Assembly: GCA_019914945.1 (NCBI GenBank)
Contig: CM034105.1
Coordinates: forward strand, 10,168,001-10,232,000
From: Typha latifolia
Taxonomy: Eukaryota; Streptophyta; Magnoliopsida; Poales; Typhaceae
Reading direction: 5' to 3'
DNA: 64,000 bases
Position 1 is the stretch's first letter, and every line of letters starts with the position of its first letter. The notes under the pieces are model-generated. The model was not told where the DNA came from. It ran no database searches and saw nothing but the letters and a program-made list of their open reading frames with translations. This document shows positions 32,199 through 42,490 of the stretch, one piece after another. Both the position numbers and the translations under genes were made by a program.

Positions 32199-34710
32199 TG
32201 TAACACCCACAAAAAAAAAATTTAAGCGCACACGCTTGGTGCGTGCACTGACTTATCTTCCTTCTTCCCCCACCTCTCATAGTTAGTTGCAAGAGGTAGG
32301 AGAGAAGTGCGCCGTAGTGGAGTTGAACTCCACTCTGCTCCCCTCTCCCCCTCATCTCTATATAAACACCAACACCCCTCCCCCCCTGGCTTTCTTGGCT
32401 TCGCAATCTCTCTCTCTCGCTCTTCCACCTCTTTCTCCCTTTTCTCTTTCTGAGTCGCCGAAGACCTCGTCGCGGACAGCGGATCACAAGAGCACTGGCG
32501 GCCAATCAAAACCCCCTCATCTCAATCCTCGGGTCAGCCTCCTTCGAGCCCATTTTCACTAAATTAGGAAGCTCCATGGCTGCCAGCCATGGAGTTCCTC
32601 ACTCCTTACCATCGGCCACACTAGCTGATGGTTCAAACGGGGCTGCAACCCAAGTCGACCTCGTCGACTTTAAGGAGCCGGTGGAGCTTGGCTGCTGGTG
32701 ATAGGGATCGTCGGCAGCAACAACTCCATCTCTTTATTCCTAGAGAAGAAGCCTAAGCTGGGTGGGGGTTGATCAAACCCCCACTAGCTTGTGTTGGCTA
32801 TGGGAGTGGGTTGCAACCCACGTCCGTAGCCAGCGGTGGACTACGGGGTGGGCCGCAGCCCACACCCGGAGCCAGTAGTGGACTGGGCTCTGAGCCCAGT
32901 TCACTTGACCTCTATGGGCTACGGTGTGGGTCGTAGCCCACACTCGTGGCTAGAGATGGATTGGGCTTAGCCTAGTCTACCCAATATTTTGGTGGTTGAT
33001 GTGGTGGATTGGGCAAGCTACAGTGTGGGTCGTGGCCCACACCTGTAGCTAAACTATCATTTGGCTTAGTGGCTTGTGGGTAGGCCCGCAGCCCACTTCT
33101 TCAACATTAATGCTAACTAGGCCTTGATCCCAAGCCAGCCTGTGAATCCTAAGCCAGCCAGTCTTTTAACATTTTTCTTATAAATTTATGTTAGCTATCT
33201 TTTTAGATTTTTCTCAATCATGTTATTAACATAATTTAGGATAATACATAATTAAATTAGGCATTTGAAATTATTAATCATTTCAATTATCTTTGACATT
33301 TGCAAATGTGGATAATTCTAATTTTACCATAAATGACCATTTTTAGTTAATACAAAATAATATTAATAGGGAAAGATAAATGCAAGACCAAGTCACCTAC
33401 TCAGACCTAGAAAATCAAACTTAATTTATACAACAAGGTAGTTAGTTCTATAAGTTCATCATTCTTATGTTTATTTTATCTTATAAATTATTAGACCCAT
33501 TACTTTGCGAGGAGGATCTCGAAATTCAGGAGGAACCGACTGATTAGGAGAGTGAGACAGATTCCAGAGATATTTTAGACGAGTTAGATCTTATATTAGT
33601 CTACGAATAATGTTTACATATGTCATTTCTTACTTGCATTAATTACTACTTATTGCATATATATGATAGACCCCATGCTTAATTATAATACATATTACTT
33701 TGATGATCATGATATAATAAATAATAGAAGTCATGGCACCACATGCACCTACTCAACCTGGGATTAAGGATATAGTGTATTATATAGTATTATATTAGCG
33801 GTCTACACTTGAGGTCATTAGCTGGTGGAGCATTCAGGTGATTACATTGCCCTAGTTAGAGACTAGTCTAGAATGATATTAGTAAGATGATTGAGAGGTA
33901 GGGTTATAGTTCTAGTGATACCCGAGAAAGTAGAGTTAGGGCGTCTATCGAGCTGTGAGCTCTTACAGTATGTGATGATTCTGCTTTGTGTAATGATTTA
34001 GCTACAAGTAATGATTTTACTCTATGCAATGATTTACTAGAGCGGTGTTGATTGGCCTACGACTGGGGTCCTTAGTCTGATGGCTAGAGACAACTGGTCA
34101 TATGCAGCGTCGCCAGGCATGTATAGGTGATAATACCGCTAGATGACTAGTCCCCTCGATACTATGTTGCTTTGTGAAATATGACATTAGTGACATAGTT
34201 TATGTTTGGATTTTTATATATATTGACCTATGATGATGAAAGTTTATTGAAAATTATATTGTACAAATTTACTTGATATGTTCATAATTATGGTTATGCA
34301 TTTCTATTTATCATGCAATACAATATTCATAGATTACTATTGGATTATACTTGCTGGGCCCTATGTTCACCGCAATCTTGGTGAAAATATCTTAGAGCTA
34401 ATTATGGAGGATGTGGATATCGAGGAGTAGTAGATTTGTTTTCCTATTAGTATTGTTTATTCTGTTATTCCTAGTTGGACTTTAGCCCCTACGAGGGTTT
34501 TTTATGCTTAAAATTTATGTACGGTATTGTATTCCAAGAGGCTTGTTGAGGCCTATAATAATTATAACTTTGGATTATTTGCTTGGATTATTATGGTATT
34601 TCTAGACTTATCCCAAATACTTTGTGAGATTATTTCACTAACAGGTCAGGTGAGAATCACGTGAATCTCTCGACGTGAAGAATACGTGATTTTTGGAAGT
34701 GGGTGTTTCA
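32199..34710 (+). repeat. Element H 5' LTR
   Basis: 2512 bp, TGTAACACCC...GGGTGTTTCA. The first 350 bp hold the terminal palindrome (GCGCACACGC...GTGCGTGC, 32225-32246), a TATA box and a CT-rich leader. At 32780-33080 lie repeated GGGTGGGCCGCAGCCCACAC-type inverted motifs. The middle is AT-rich. Short ORFs at 32167-32562 on both strands are LTR sequence and recur in the 3' LTR. Confidence 0.92.
32359..32366 (+). promoter_or_regulatory. Putative TATA box of the element H LTR
   Basis: TATATAAA in CATCTCTATATAAACACC, 160 bp inside the LTR. The 3' LTR has CTCTATAAAAAC at the corresponding place (39916-39927). A CT-rich tract (32408-32455) downstream is usual for an LTR R/U5 leader. Confidence 0.65.
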
Positions 34711-34728
34711 ACTTGGTATTAGAGCCAA
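34711..34728 (+). promoter_or_regulatory. Element H primer-binding site
   Basis: ACTTGGTATTAGAGCCAA directly after the LTR end. It matches TTGGTATCAGAGCC of the initiator Met-tRNA type with one change (C to T). 34729-34877 is a short leader without further features. Confidence 0.85.
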
Positions 34729-34877
34729 GTTCATCATAATCCAGCAAGTTCTCTAGGGTACAGTCCACTTATTGATTTAGAAAGTTTAGATACCATGATA
34801 GATTGGACATAAGGGATGTTAGTGACATGTAGGTATAATTTTTGAATTATAAATAAATTACTTTGAACTTAACAGCA

Positions 34878-36220
34878 ATGTTGCCTAAATGTGCTAGATC
34901 GATTCATGCGACTGCTTCTAAGGGAGCTTCTGCTCCAATTGATGAGCCGACTGTGGATGCTTCAGCTAGTAGTGTGGAGGCCCTCGGGCATTTGGTCAGA
35001 CAGTAAGAGAGGTTCATTGAGGAGCTAGTTTGTGTGCGCACAACGACGGCTAGGACAAACACACTGGGTGGATCGTCCGAGCAGCTTACCCCAACCGAGC
35101 AAGCTGGAAGGGGATCTTCATGGCCACTAAACTGATTTATGCAGCTTAATCCTCCAGTGTTTAGTGGCATGACTGATCCTATGGAGGCGATCCGGTGGCT
35201 TATGGATGTGAAGAAGATCCTGACTACTTTCAGGTGCCCAAAGGATCAGTAGGTGACTTTCGCCACTTTTCTTCTTTGTGGGGAGACGGAGGAGTGGTGG
35301 AAGGCCACTGAGCGCTTGATGCCAGACCAGCCTATAGGAGAGTACATCACATGGAAGGCATTCATAGATGCCTTTGATCAAAAGTACTTTCCAGCATCCC
35401 TTCGAGTTGAGCTGACACGGGAGTTTACCCAGTTAAAACAGGGTAATATGACTGTAGCTTAGTACGAGGAAAGGTTTAGAGTTATGCTAGATGATGCTGC
35501 CAGAGCTGAGCAATTCAAGATGGGACTACGGATTGAGATCCGTAAATAGGTGAATATGGCGAGGAACCTGACTTATGCGGAGCTAGTGGAGAACACAGGG
35601 ATAGCCAAGAGAGATTTACTAGAGGAGCATTCTCAGCGATAGGATCGAGTGGCCAAACGTCTAGGTCGCTTGGATGGGCATTCGCGAGGAGGTGGTTCAA
35701 GTTGGAGTGGACCCTCTAGTTCTTATCAATCGAGGTTTCACCCCTGTGCTGGTGGTGCCAGTTCTAGTGCAGTTCCGAGCAGATCCGACTCACAGAGTTC
35801 GGGCGGACCTAGTAAGGCATCACCTCTATCAGTAGCGAGAGGCCAACAACGATTATAGGCAGCACTAGTAGCAGAGGATCTACATGACGACCTGCATTGG
35901 AGGAGAGGACTTGCTATACATGTGGTCGGAGAGGACATTTATCTCGGGATTGTCCTGGTACTCGAGAGGTGGCCTGTCATCATTATGGACAGGTTGGACA
36001 TATTCGACCCCGTTGTCCTTTGTTAGCTAGTGGGTCAGTCACTATGACTAAGCCAGCTATTTTTGGAGCCGCAGGAGTTAGTACTGCTGTGAGTATAGAA
36101 CGTGGTAGGGCGCAATCAGGGACTTCTAGTAGAGGAAGAGGCGGACGTACTGGTCGAGTATTTGCCATGATGGAGCAGGATGCAGAGGCATCTAATGATG
36201 TGGCGACAGGTAACAATTAA
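34878..36220 (+). pseudogene. Element H gag
   Basis: The start is the first ATG after the leader (MLPKCARSIHATASKGA). Readable parts are LNPPVFSGMTDPMEAIRWLMDVKKILTTF, VTFATFLLCGETEEWWKATERLM, ITWKAFIDAFDQKYFPASLRVELTREFTQLKQGNMTVA, and NMARNLTYAELVENTGIAKRDLLEEH. This is the retrotransposon gag capsid domain in Tekay form. The nucleocapsid has one good zinc knuckle, CYTCGRRGHLSRDC, and a second with a lost Cys, CHHYGQVGHIRPRC. Breaks: stops at about 35006, 35130, 35250, 35460, 35547 and 35640, and a frameshift between 35858 and 35897. Many stops are TAG or TAA where family members have CAG or CAA, consistent with C-to-T decay. Confidence 0.88.
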
Positions 36221-36361
36221 ATATGCTTCCTTAGAATTTAAGAATTCTACTTAAATAGAAGTCAAATTGTCCCATCTTTCTTTCTAAAAATAATAATAAT
36301 AATAATAATAGTATAAATATTATTAACTTAATAAAAGAATTTTATTTATAAACCTATTTAG
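36210..36361 (+). other. AT-rich insert between gag and protease, intron-like
   Basis: Between the end of gag (...DVATG) and the start of protease lie about 150 bp that begin GTAACA and end CCTATTTAG, contain an AAT microsatellite (36287-36310) and have no coding potential. Tekay elements usually run straight from gag to protease (my recollection). GT...AG borders and high A+T suggest an intron, but removing it exactly leaves the protease one base out of frame, so a small insertion or later indels explain it as well. Confidence 0.4.
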
Positions 36362-36740
36362 GCAATGACAAGTATTATGACATTATTTTCTCATACCGCT
36401 AAGATTTTATTCGATCCTGGGGCTACACATTCTTTCATTTCTACCTCATTTTTGAGGTATGCTGATATGACCCCAGAGCCTCTTGATGAACCTCTGCTCA
36501 TAGCTACCCCAATGGGTGATTCTTTGGAGATTCGCCAAATTTATAGTCCTTGCACTCTGACTTTTGACGAATAGGATTTTAGGGCAGACCTTTTACCCCT
36601 TAAGATGCATGATTTTGACTTGATTTTGGGTATGGACTGGTTAGCCGCTTATCATGACGGCATTAACTGCTATAGCAAGGAAGTTATTTTGTAGCTTAAT
36701 GATGGCATAGAGTGTCAATTGTTTAAGGATTGATAGGTGG
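36362..36740 (+). pseudogene. Element H aspartic protease
   Basis: Reads MTSIMTLFSHTAKILFDPGATHSFISTSFLRYADMTPEPL. DPGATHSFIS is the active site in its Tekay variant. After a stop at about 36574 it continues DFRADLLPLKMHDFDLILGMDWLAAYHDGINCYSKEVIL, the conserved 'ILGMDWL' flap region. Stops at about 36693 and 36732 break the link to RT. The protease would process the gag-pol polyprotein. Confidence 0.88.
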
Positions 36741-37680
36741 ACCACCCGCAGTTGGTGGCAATCATGTCTGATGAGTCTAGTGGGACCTAAGCCTTAACTA
36801 ACTTGCTGGTGGTTCAAGAGTTTTCAGATGTTTTTCCTGAGGACATCAGAGGGCTTCCACTAGACAGGGGAGTCGAGTTCACCATTGACCTAATTCAAGG
36901 AGCAGGACCAGTCTCCAAGGCTCCTTATCACATAGCTTCAAAGGAAATGGAGGAACTTAGAGGATAGATTGATGATTTGCTAGATCAAGGATTTTTTAGG
37001 CCTAGCTCATCACCTTGGGGAGCTCCAGTCCTCTTTGTTAAGAAGAAAGACGGCAGTCTTCGTCTTTACATTGATTATCGGCAACTAAACCAGCTGACTA
37101 TGAAGAACAAATATCCCCTACCTCGTATTGAGGATCGTTTGATTAGTTGCGTGGAGCTCGAGTCTTTTCAAAGATCGATCTAAGGTCTAGATATCATCAG
37201 CTGAGGATTAGGGAAGCAGATGTCTCCAAAACCGCTTTTCACACTCGTTACGGTTTGTATGAGTTCTTGGTTATGCCTTTTGGGCTAACTAATGCTCCAG
37301 CTGTCTTCATGGACCTAATGAACCAAGTCTTTCGTCCATTCTTGGATCAGTTTGTTGTGGTCTTCATTGATGATATTTTGATATATTCAGCCTCAGAGCA
37401 CGAGCATGAGGAGTATCTCTGGTTGGTATTAGAGACATTGAGGAGAGAAAAGTTGTTTGCCAAGTTTTCAAAATGTGAGTTCTGGCTGAACAAGGTGGTG
37501 TTCCGAGGGCATGTGGTGTCAGAAGAGGGCATCCGATTTGACCAATCCAAGATCACAGTAGTCTTGGGTTGGAAACAGCCAAGTATCGTGGTAGAGGTGC
37601 GCAATTTTCTTGGGCTAGCTAGATATTATCGGTGGTTGTGGAGGGATTTTCAAAAATCTCAAGCCCTCTTACCAGGTTGA
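36741..37680 (+). pseudogene. Element H reverse transcriptase
   Basis: N-terminal VQEFSDVFPEDIRGLPLDRGVEFTIDLIQGAGPVSKAPYHIA, then [52 protein letters not shown]. After a short frameshift at 37150-37185 follows [52 protein letters not shown]. The catalytic box FIDDILIYS (37363 on) is intact. It ends with [17 protein letters not shown] and [12 protein letters not shown]. Stops at about 36787 and 36966 precede the core. The 37147-37680 frame is open for 177 codons, the best-preserved RT in the window. Confidence 0.92.
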
Positions 37681-38220
37681 CTCGGAAGGACCAACATTTT
37701 GTGTGGACGGATGATTGCGAGGAAAGCTTCTAGGAGCTGAAGAGGAGGCTTACTTCTGCACCTATTCTCATAGTGCCTCGTAGTGGAGTGGGCTATCTGG
37801 TCTATTGTGATGCCTCACACATGGGCCTGGGCTGTGTTTTGATGCATGAGGGTAGAGTTATCGCTTACGCTTCATGGCAACTCAAGGATTATGAGCGTAA
37901 TTATTTCACTCATGACTTAGAGCTAGCAACAGTAGTCTTTGTATTGAAAATTTGGAGGCACTACCTTTATGGGGAGAAGTGTGAGATTTTCACTCATCAC
38001 AAAATCTTGAAATACCTTTTCACCCAAAAGGAGTTGAACTTGAGGCAGCGCAGATGGCTTGAATTGGTAAATGACTATAACTGCACCATTAGCATTCACC
38101 CAGGAAAGGCAAATGTGGTAGCTGACGCCTTGAGCCGGAAGTCCACGGGCAATTTGGCTTGTTTGATTACCTAGCAGGAGGGCATCTTAAAGGATCTGCA
38201 GAGGATTGATATTCTTATAA
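37681..38220 (+). pseudogene. Element H RNase H
   Basis: [18 protein letters not shown], a stop, [15 protein letters not shown], then an open frame 37773-38174. [17 protein letters not shown] carries the first catalytic Asp and [22 protein letters not shown] the Glu. The third site, normally T-D-H-K-x-L-K-Y, is [10 protein letters not shown]: Asp is His (codon 37995-37997). The last site [11 protein letters not shown] is intact. One missing metal ligand should cripple activity. [24 protein letters not shown] is the usual linker. Confidence 0.9.
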
Positions 38221-39240
38221 CTTGCAGCAGAGCGAGCTCAGCACTTTTTCTCATTTGGTGGTGAGACCGACTCTAGCTCAGAGGATCAGAATTGCACAAG
38301 TGGAGGATCCTCACTTTCTGCAGATAATTCAGTAAGTCCAAAGTTTGGGCAAAGAGGGTTTTCGTATTGATGATACGGGAACCTTGAGGTTTGGAGATAC
38401 ATTTTATATGCTAGATGTGGGTGAACTCTGAAAGAAAATTTTGGGGGAAGCCCATTAGACGTCTTACAGCATCCACCCTAGGGAGACGAAGATGTATGAT
38501 GATGTTCGTAGGTCTTTCTGGTGGCCAGGATTGAAGAGGAGCATAGCAGAGTTTGTATCCTGATGCCTGACTTGTCAATAGATAAAAATTGAGCACCAAA
38601 GATCTGCAGGGACTCTCAGACATCTACCCATTCCTAAGTGGAAGTGGGAGCATATCACTATGAATTTTGTGGTTGGGTTGCTGAAGACTATGAAGACGAA
38701 AGATTCCATATGGGTAGTTGTAGATCGGTTGACCAAGTCTGCTCATTTTCTTCAAGTTAACACTGTAGATTCCATGGAGCAGTGGGCTACCTTATTTTGG
38801 GATGAGATCTTTGCTCGCCATGAGGCTCCCGTTTCTATCACCCTCGATCAGGACCTTAGATTTACATCTAGATTGTGGCAGCAATTTGCTAGATCTCTTG
38901 ATACCAATTTGCAGTTCAGCACTGCTTATTATCCTCAGACCGACTGCCAATCAGAGCAAACGATCCAGACATTGAAGGACATGTTGCGTGCTTCAGTTGC
39001 TGATTTTGGACTTAGCTGGGATAGGCAACTTCCTTTGATTGAATTTGCGTATAATAACAGTTATCACTCCAGCATTAGGATGCCCTATTATGAGGCTTTA
39101 TATGGTCGGAGATGCCAGACACGTATTAGTTGGGATGAAGTGGGAGAGTGGAAGATAGAGAGCTCAGAGTTGATCCAGGAAACCATTGATAAACTCTGAA
39201 ATGTACGTGAGCATTTGCGGGCGGCCTAGGGTCGACAAAA
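38221..39240 (+). pseudogene. Element H integrase
   Basis: The N-terminal zinc domain is broken: HPRETKMYDDVRRSFWWPGLKRSIAEFVS, stop, CLTCQ, stop. The core is open at 38660-39199. The first acidic residue is lost: the usual MDFV reads MNFVVGL (Asn codon 38663-38665). The second Asp is present in VSITLDQDLRFTSRLWQQFA and the Glu in TDCQSEQTIQTLKDML. Then LPLIEFAYNNSYHSSIRMPYYEALYGRRCQTRISWDEVGE leads out. Loss of the first Asp of the DDE triad should abolish strand transfer. Confidence 0.9.
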
Positions 39241-39716
39241 GAGCTATGCTGATCGTCGACGTCGAGACCTAGAATTCCAAGTTGGGGAAAGAGTTTTTCT
39301 CAAGGTCTCGCCATGGAAAGGAGTAATCCGATTTGGGAGGAAGGGCAAATTGAGACCTCGATACATTGGACCTTATGAGATACTAGAGCGGATAAGGCCA
39401 GTTGCATATCGCGTGGATCTGCCTTCAGAGTTGTCTCAAATTCATAATGTTTTCCATGTGTCAATATTGAAGAAATATTTACATGATCCCTTCTATGTGT
39501 TAAAGTAGAAACTTATTTAGCTAAAGAAAGACTTGTCCTATGAGGAGCAGCCAATTTAGATTATTGATAGATGCATGAAGATGCTTCGGAGGAGAAATGT
39601 TCCACTGCTCAAAGTTCTCTGGCGGAATCATGGTGTGGAGGAAGCTACTTGGGAACTTGAGGAGGAGATCCAATCCACTTATCCACACTTATTAGATAAC
39701 TTCGGTACGTAATTTT
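39241..39716 (+). pseudogene. Element H integrase C-terminus and chromodomain
   Basis: SYADRRRRDLEFQVGERVFLKVSPWKGVIRFGRKGKLRPRYIGPYEILERI is the SH3-like GPY/F module (RPRYIGPYEIL). VAYRVDLPSELSQIHNVFHVSILKKYLHDP follows. The chromodomain then reads RRRNVPLLKVLWRNHGVEEATWELEEEIQSTYPHLL. This is the chromodomain thought to direct Tekay insertion into heterochromatin. Stops at about 39507, 39519 and 39557 interrupt it. Ends with a stop at about 39710. Confidence 0.9.
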
Positions 39717-39736
39717 GAGGATGAAATTTTTATTTT

Positions 39737-39748
39737 GTTGGGAGTAGT
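39737..39748 (+). promoter_or_regulatory. Element H polypurine tract
   Basis: GTTGGGAGTAGT between ATTTTGAGGATGAAATTTTT and the 3' LTR start. Weaker than the usual AAGGGGGGGAG tract of Tekay elements, so the tract itself has probably decayed. Confidence 0.65.
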
Positions 39749-40105
39749 TGTAACACCCATTAAAAAAAAAATTATGCGCACGCGCCATGCGCATGCACTC
39801 TAACCGCAGTGACGTATTCTCCTTCTTCCCCCACCTCTCGCAGTTAGTTGCGAGAGGTGGGAGAGAAGTGCGCCGGAGTGGAGTTGAACTCAACTCCACC
39901 CCCCTCTCCCTCTGATCTCTATAAAAACTCCAACAACCCTCCCCCTCTAGCTTTCTTGGCTTCGCAATCTCTCTCTCTCGCTCTTCCACCTCTTTCTCTC
40001 TTTTCTCTTTTTGAGCCGCCGAAGACCTTGTCGCGGACAGCGGATCACCGAAGCGCCGACGCCAATCAAAACCCCCTCACCTCAATCCTCGGGTCAGCCT
40101 CCTTC
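39749..40105 (+). repeat. Element H 3' LTR, first part
   Basis: Aligns with 32199-32545 up to GGGTCAGCCTCCTTC, then diverges abruptly. Substitutions between the LTRs are scattered and there are small indels, so the element is not young. Confidence 0.9.
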
Positions 40106-40296
40106 TCCCCTTTAAATTAATTTTAATATTGCTTAGTAAATCATAGTTAATTGTAGTTTATCCATTTCTATCTTCGCCAGAGAAATTCGTCGGCCGGCGA
40201 CTTTGGGTCGACTACCCACCGTTCCGAGAAGTTTCCCCGCATCAGCCCCTTGTCGTGGGAACCTAATTTGGGTACCCACGGGGTGCGTGGGAGGCA
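40106..40296. other. Unassigned segment between the H 3' LTR and element C
   Basis: 191 bp that match neither the H 5' LTR nor the other LTR of C. The first 60 bp are AT-rich and the rest GC-rich with three GGTACCCAC/CCGGCGAC-like motifs. It could be filler from a deletion event, or LTR sequence lost from the 5' copy. Confidence 0.5.
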
Positions 40297-41162
40297 ATCT
40301 TCCCTTTAGGCCAAGGCTTGATCTATTCGATTTGGCAGATCTGGATAGGATCTAACACAGAACTTTAGAAATAGATCCCGAAAGATGCCGGTATCGAATC
40401 AATGTGAGATTTTGATATTTGTAGCCCCGAAATAGTGCTTTCCAACAAATTAAGTTTTAGGCAAATCGAATGTCGGGATCTTGAGATATCGTCCAATTAG
40501 TGGATGAACGTCAGGGAATTTGTCTTAGGATCTGTGGACAGAGGTACGAGATCCTAGATAATGGTGGATGGTGGTGGACCGGCGTTAATGGGGTGGCACC
40601 AGTGAATAAGTGATAGTGGAAGGTTTATGGGTGATGGAAGGATTAGGGCAAGTGATGGATAGATTGGAAGAAGGGGGAGGAGAGGGCCACCCCTAAGAGA
40701 CTAGGGTGATTGCCCGGTCAAGGGAGGTTGGAAGCGGCGTCGTCGGGGAACGAGAGAACGGGAGAGAAGAAGACGAAGGAGGCAGAGCAAAAACTCAATT
40801 CATCAATAATGATTCCATGGTTGCCATCCACACCTTTAGAGGCTAACCAAACAATTCAGAAATGGCAATTATTAACCCTAAAATTATAGATTTTTGCCGA
40901 CCACGTTCGATCCAGAGAGTGCGAAATGTGCGAACACGATGCAGACGTTCATAGGCACGTTCGAACGCATATTTCGCATTCTCTGGATGTCAGAACCTGA
41001 TGCAAGCGTTCATAAGCGCATTCGAATGCACTTCACCCGCGTTCGAACGCGACATACAGAAAACTTATTTTTTTTAAGAATTAAACACTAAAACAAGAGA
41101 CAAAGACATCCCTAAAGTGTATCCATGCTCGAGACTACATCGATGAAGTCCGAATCGTATCA
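40297..41162 (-). repeat. Element C 3' LTR, sense end truncated
   Basis: Aligns with 44598-45489 from ATCTTCCCTTTAGGCCAAGG to GTCCGAATCGTATCA. The expected sense end (plus-strand TGATACGATC) is replaced by GGAGGCA. The palindrome array lies at 40905-41055, including ACGTTCGAACGCATA and GCGTTCGAACGCGAC. Confidence 0.85.
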
Positions 41163-41187
41163 AACCACCATGCTTCCACAACCTTGT
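41163..41187 (-). promoter_or_regulatory. Element C polypurine tract
   Basis: In sense: AAGGTTGTGGAAGCATGG then TGGTTT, just before the LTR start TGATACG. Same layout as in A and F. Confidence 0.7.
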
Positions 41188-41189
41188 CG

Positions 41190-41630
41190 TCAATGTTTGA
41201 AATTGGGGAAGAGATCCATGATATCTGACTCTAGCTCCCAAGTAGACTCGTCAGTGGGCTTGCCTAGCCACTCGATCAACACTTCGGTCTCCAATCTGGA
41301 TCCATGGTGTCTTCTCCTGCGGCCTAAGACTTGGACCAGTTCAGTTGGGCTATCTTCCTCCATTGGTTCGGGCAAGGCCAAACCAACCACATGGTTAGGC
41401 CCGATTTGGGCCATCAATGCCGATACATGGAAAAACGGATGGATCCTGGTTCCCTCAGGTAGGTCCAACCGGTAAGCTACTGGAGCGATTCATTGTAGCA
41501 CTCGGTACGAACCATACTACTTGTGACCTAGCTTCTGGTTCAAAATTGGCCTCAATGTGGATTGCCAATACGGTTGAGCTCGAAGGAACACCAATTGATC
41601 CACCTCAAACTCTCGCTCACATCAGCCTTT
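41190..41630 (-). pseudogene. Element C chromodomain-containing tail
   Basis: Open frame 41190-41468 on the minus strand: MDLPEGTRIHPFFHVSALMAQIGPNHVVGLALPEP, then ELVQVLGRRRRHHGSRLETEVLIEWLGKPTDESTWELESDIMDLFPNFKH. The final 30 residues are a clear chromodomain (VLIEWLGKPTDESTWE). The upstream link to integrase (41470-41640) contains stops. This is the clearest evidence that the A/C family are chromoviruses. Confidence 0.88.
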
Positions 41631-41639
41631 GTTATGAGT

Positions 41640-42490
41640 CTATTTCATGCAGTTTAGGGCTGTTGCTAGGTGAATCTTGAGCCGTCTCAAGGTCTCATCT
41701 CGATCAGCAAGTTCCAAGTCGAGCTCGGTACTATCTGCCGCCACGAGTCTATCGTAGGCACGCAAGACAGGGGTTGTGTGCCCATAAACCGCCTTAAAGG
41801 GGGTCATGCCGATGCTAGAGTGATAAGTGGTATTGTATGACCACTCGGCCCAAGGAAGGAATTTGATGCAATCCTTTGGTCGGTCCGCCACAAAGCATCA
41901 CAAGTATTGCTCTAGTCCGCGATTCACCACCTCGGTTTGGCCATCCATCTCGTGGTGATAAGCTGAACTAAGGTTGACTTGAGTCCCCTGCAATCTGAAG
42001 AACTCGGACCAAAACTCGCTGATGAAGATGCGATCCCGGTCTGACACGATCGTCCTAGGCATCCCATGCAAGCGCGCCAATTCTCAAACAAAAATTTCAG
42101 CAATCTTTTTCGCTGAAAACGGGTGCGTCAATGCTATGAAATGAGTATATTTGCTTAGTCTATCAACTACAACGAACACCATCGATTGTCCTCGAACCTT
42201 CGGCAGCCCCTCGATGAAGTCCATGGAGATGTCCTCCCAAATATGCTTCGGTATAGGCAATGGTTGTGACAGCCACTGGGCTTGAGTATCTTTGATTTAA
42301 CTCATTGGCAGATTTGGCATTCACGCACATATTTCTTCACATCCGTCTTCATCGTTGTCCATGTACAATTTTGGGCCAGCCACTTGTAGGTACATAATAC
42401 CCCTTCATGACCTGCTATAGGAGTATCATGGAAGTGTGCTATCAATAGTCTCCGTAGCTATTCGTTCCTAGGTACCTTGATTTGCCCGCG
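41640..42490 (-). pseudogene. Element C integrase
   Basis: In sense the N-terminus reads LVLKRGQIKVPRNE, stop, LRRLLIAHFHDTPIAGHEGVLCTYKWLAQNCTWTTMKTDVKKYVRECQICQ. This is the HHCC zinc domain with its His and Cys residues visible (AHFHDT, GHEG, CQIC). A decayed stretch (42100-42280) covers the first catalytic Asp. Then [59 protein letters not shown] carries the second Asp and the Glu. MADRPKDCIKFLPWAEWSYNTTYHSSIGMTPFKAVYG closes the core (41640-41891). Stops at about 42448 and 42289 and in the decayed stretch inactivate it. Confidence 0.88.

Noticed and set aside
32167..32562. Open frames at the start of the H LTR (and 39645-40120)
   Set aside because: Present in both LTRs at the same place; they are leader sequence around the TATA box and CT tract.
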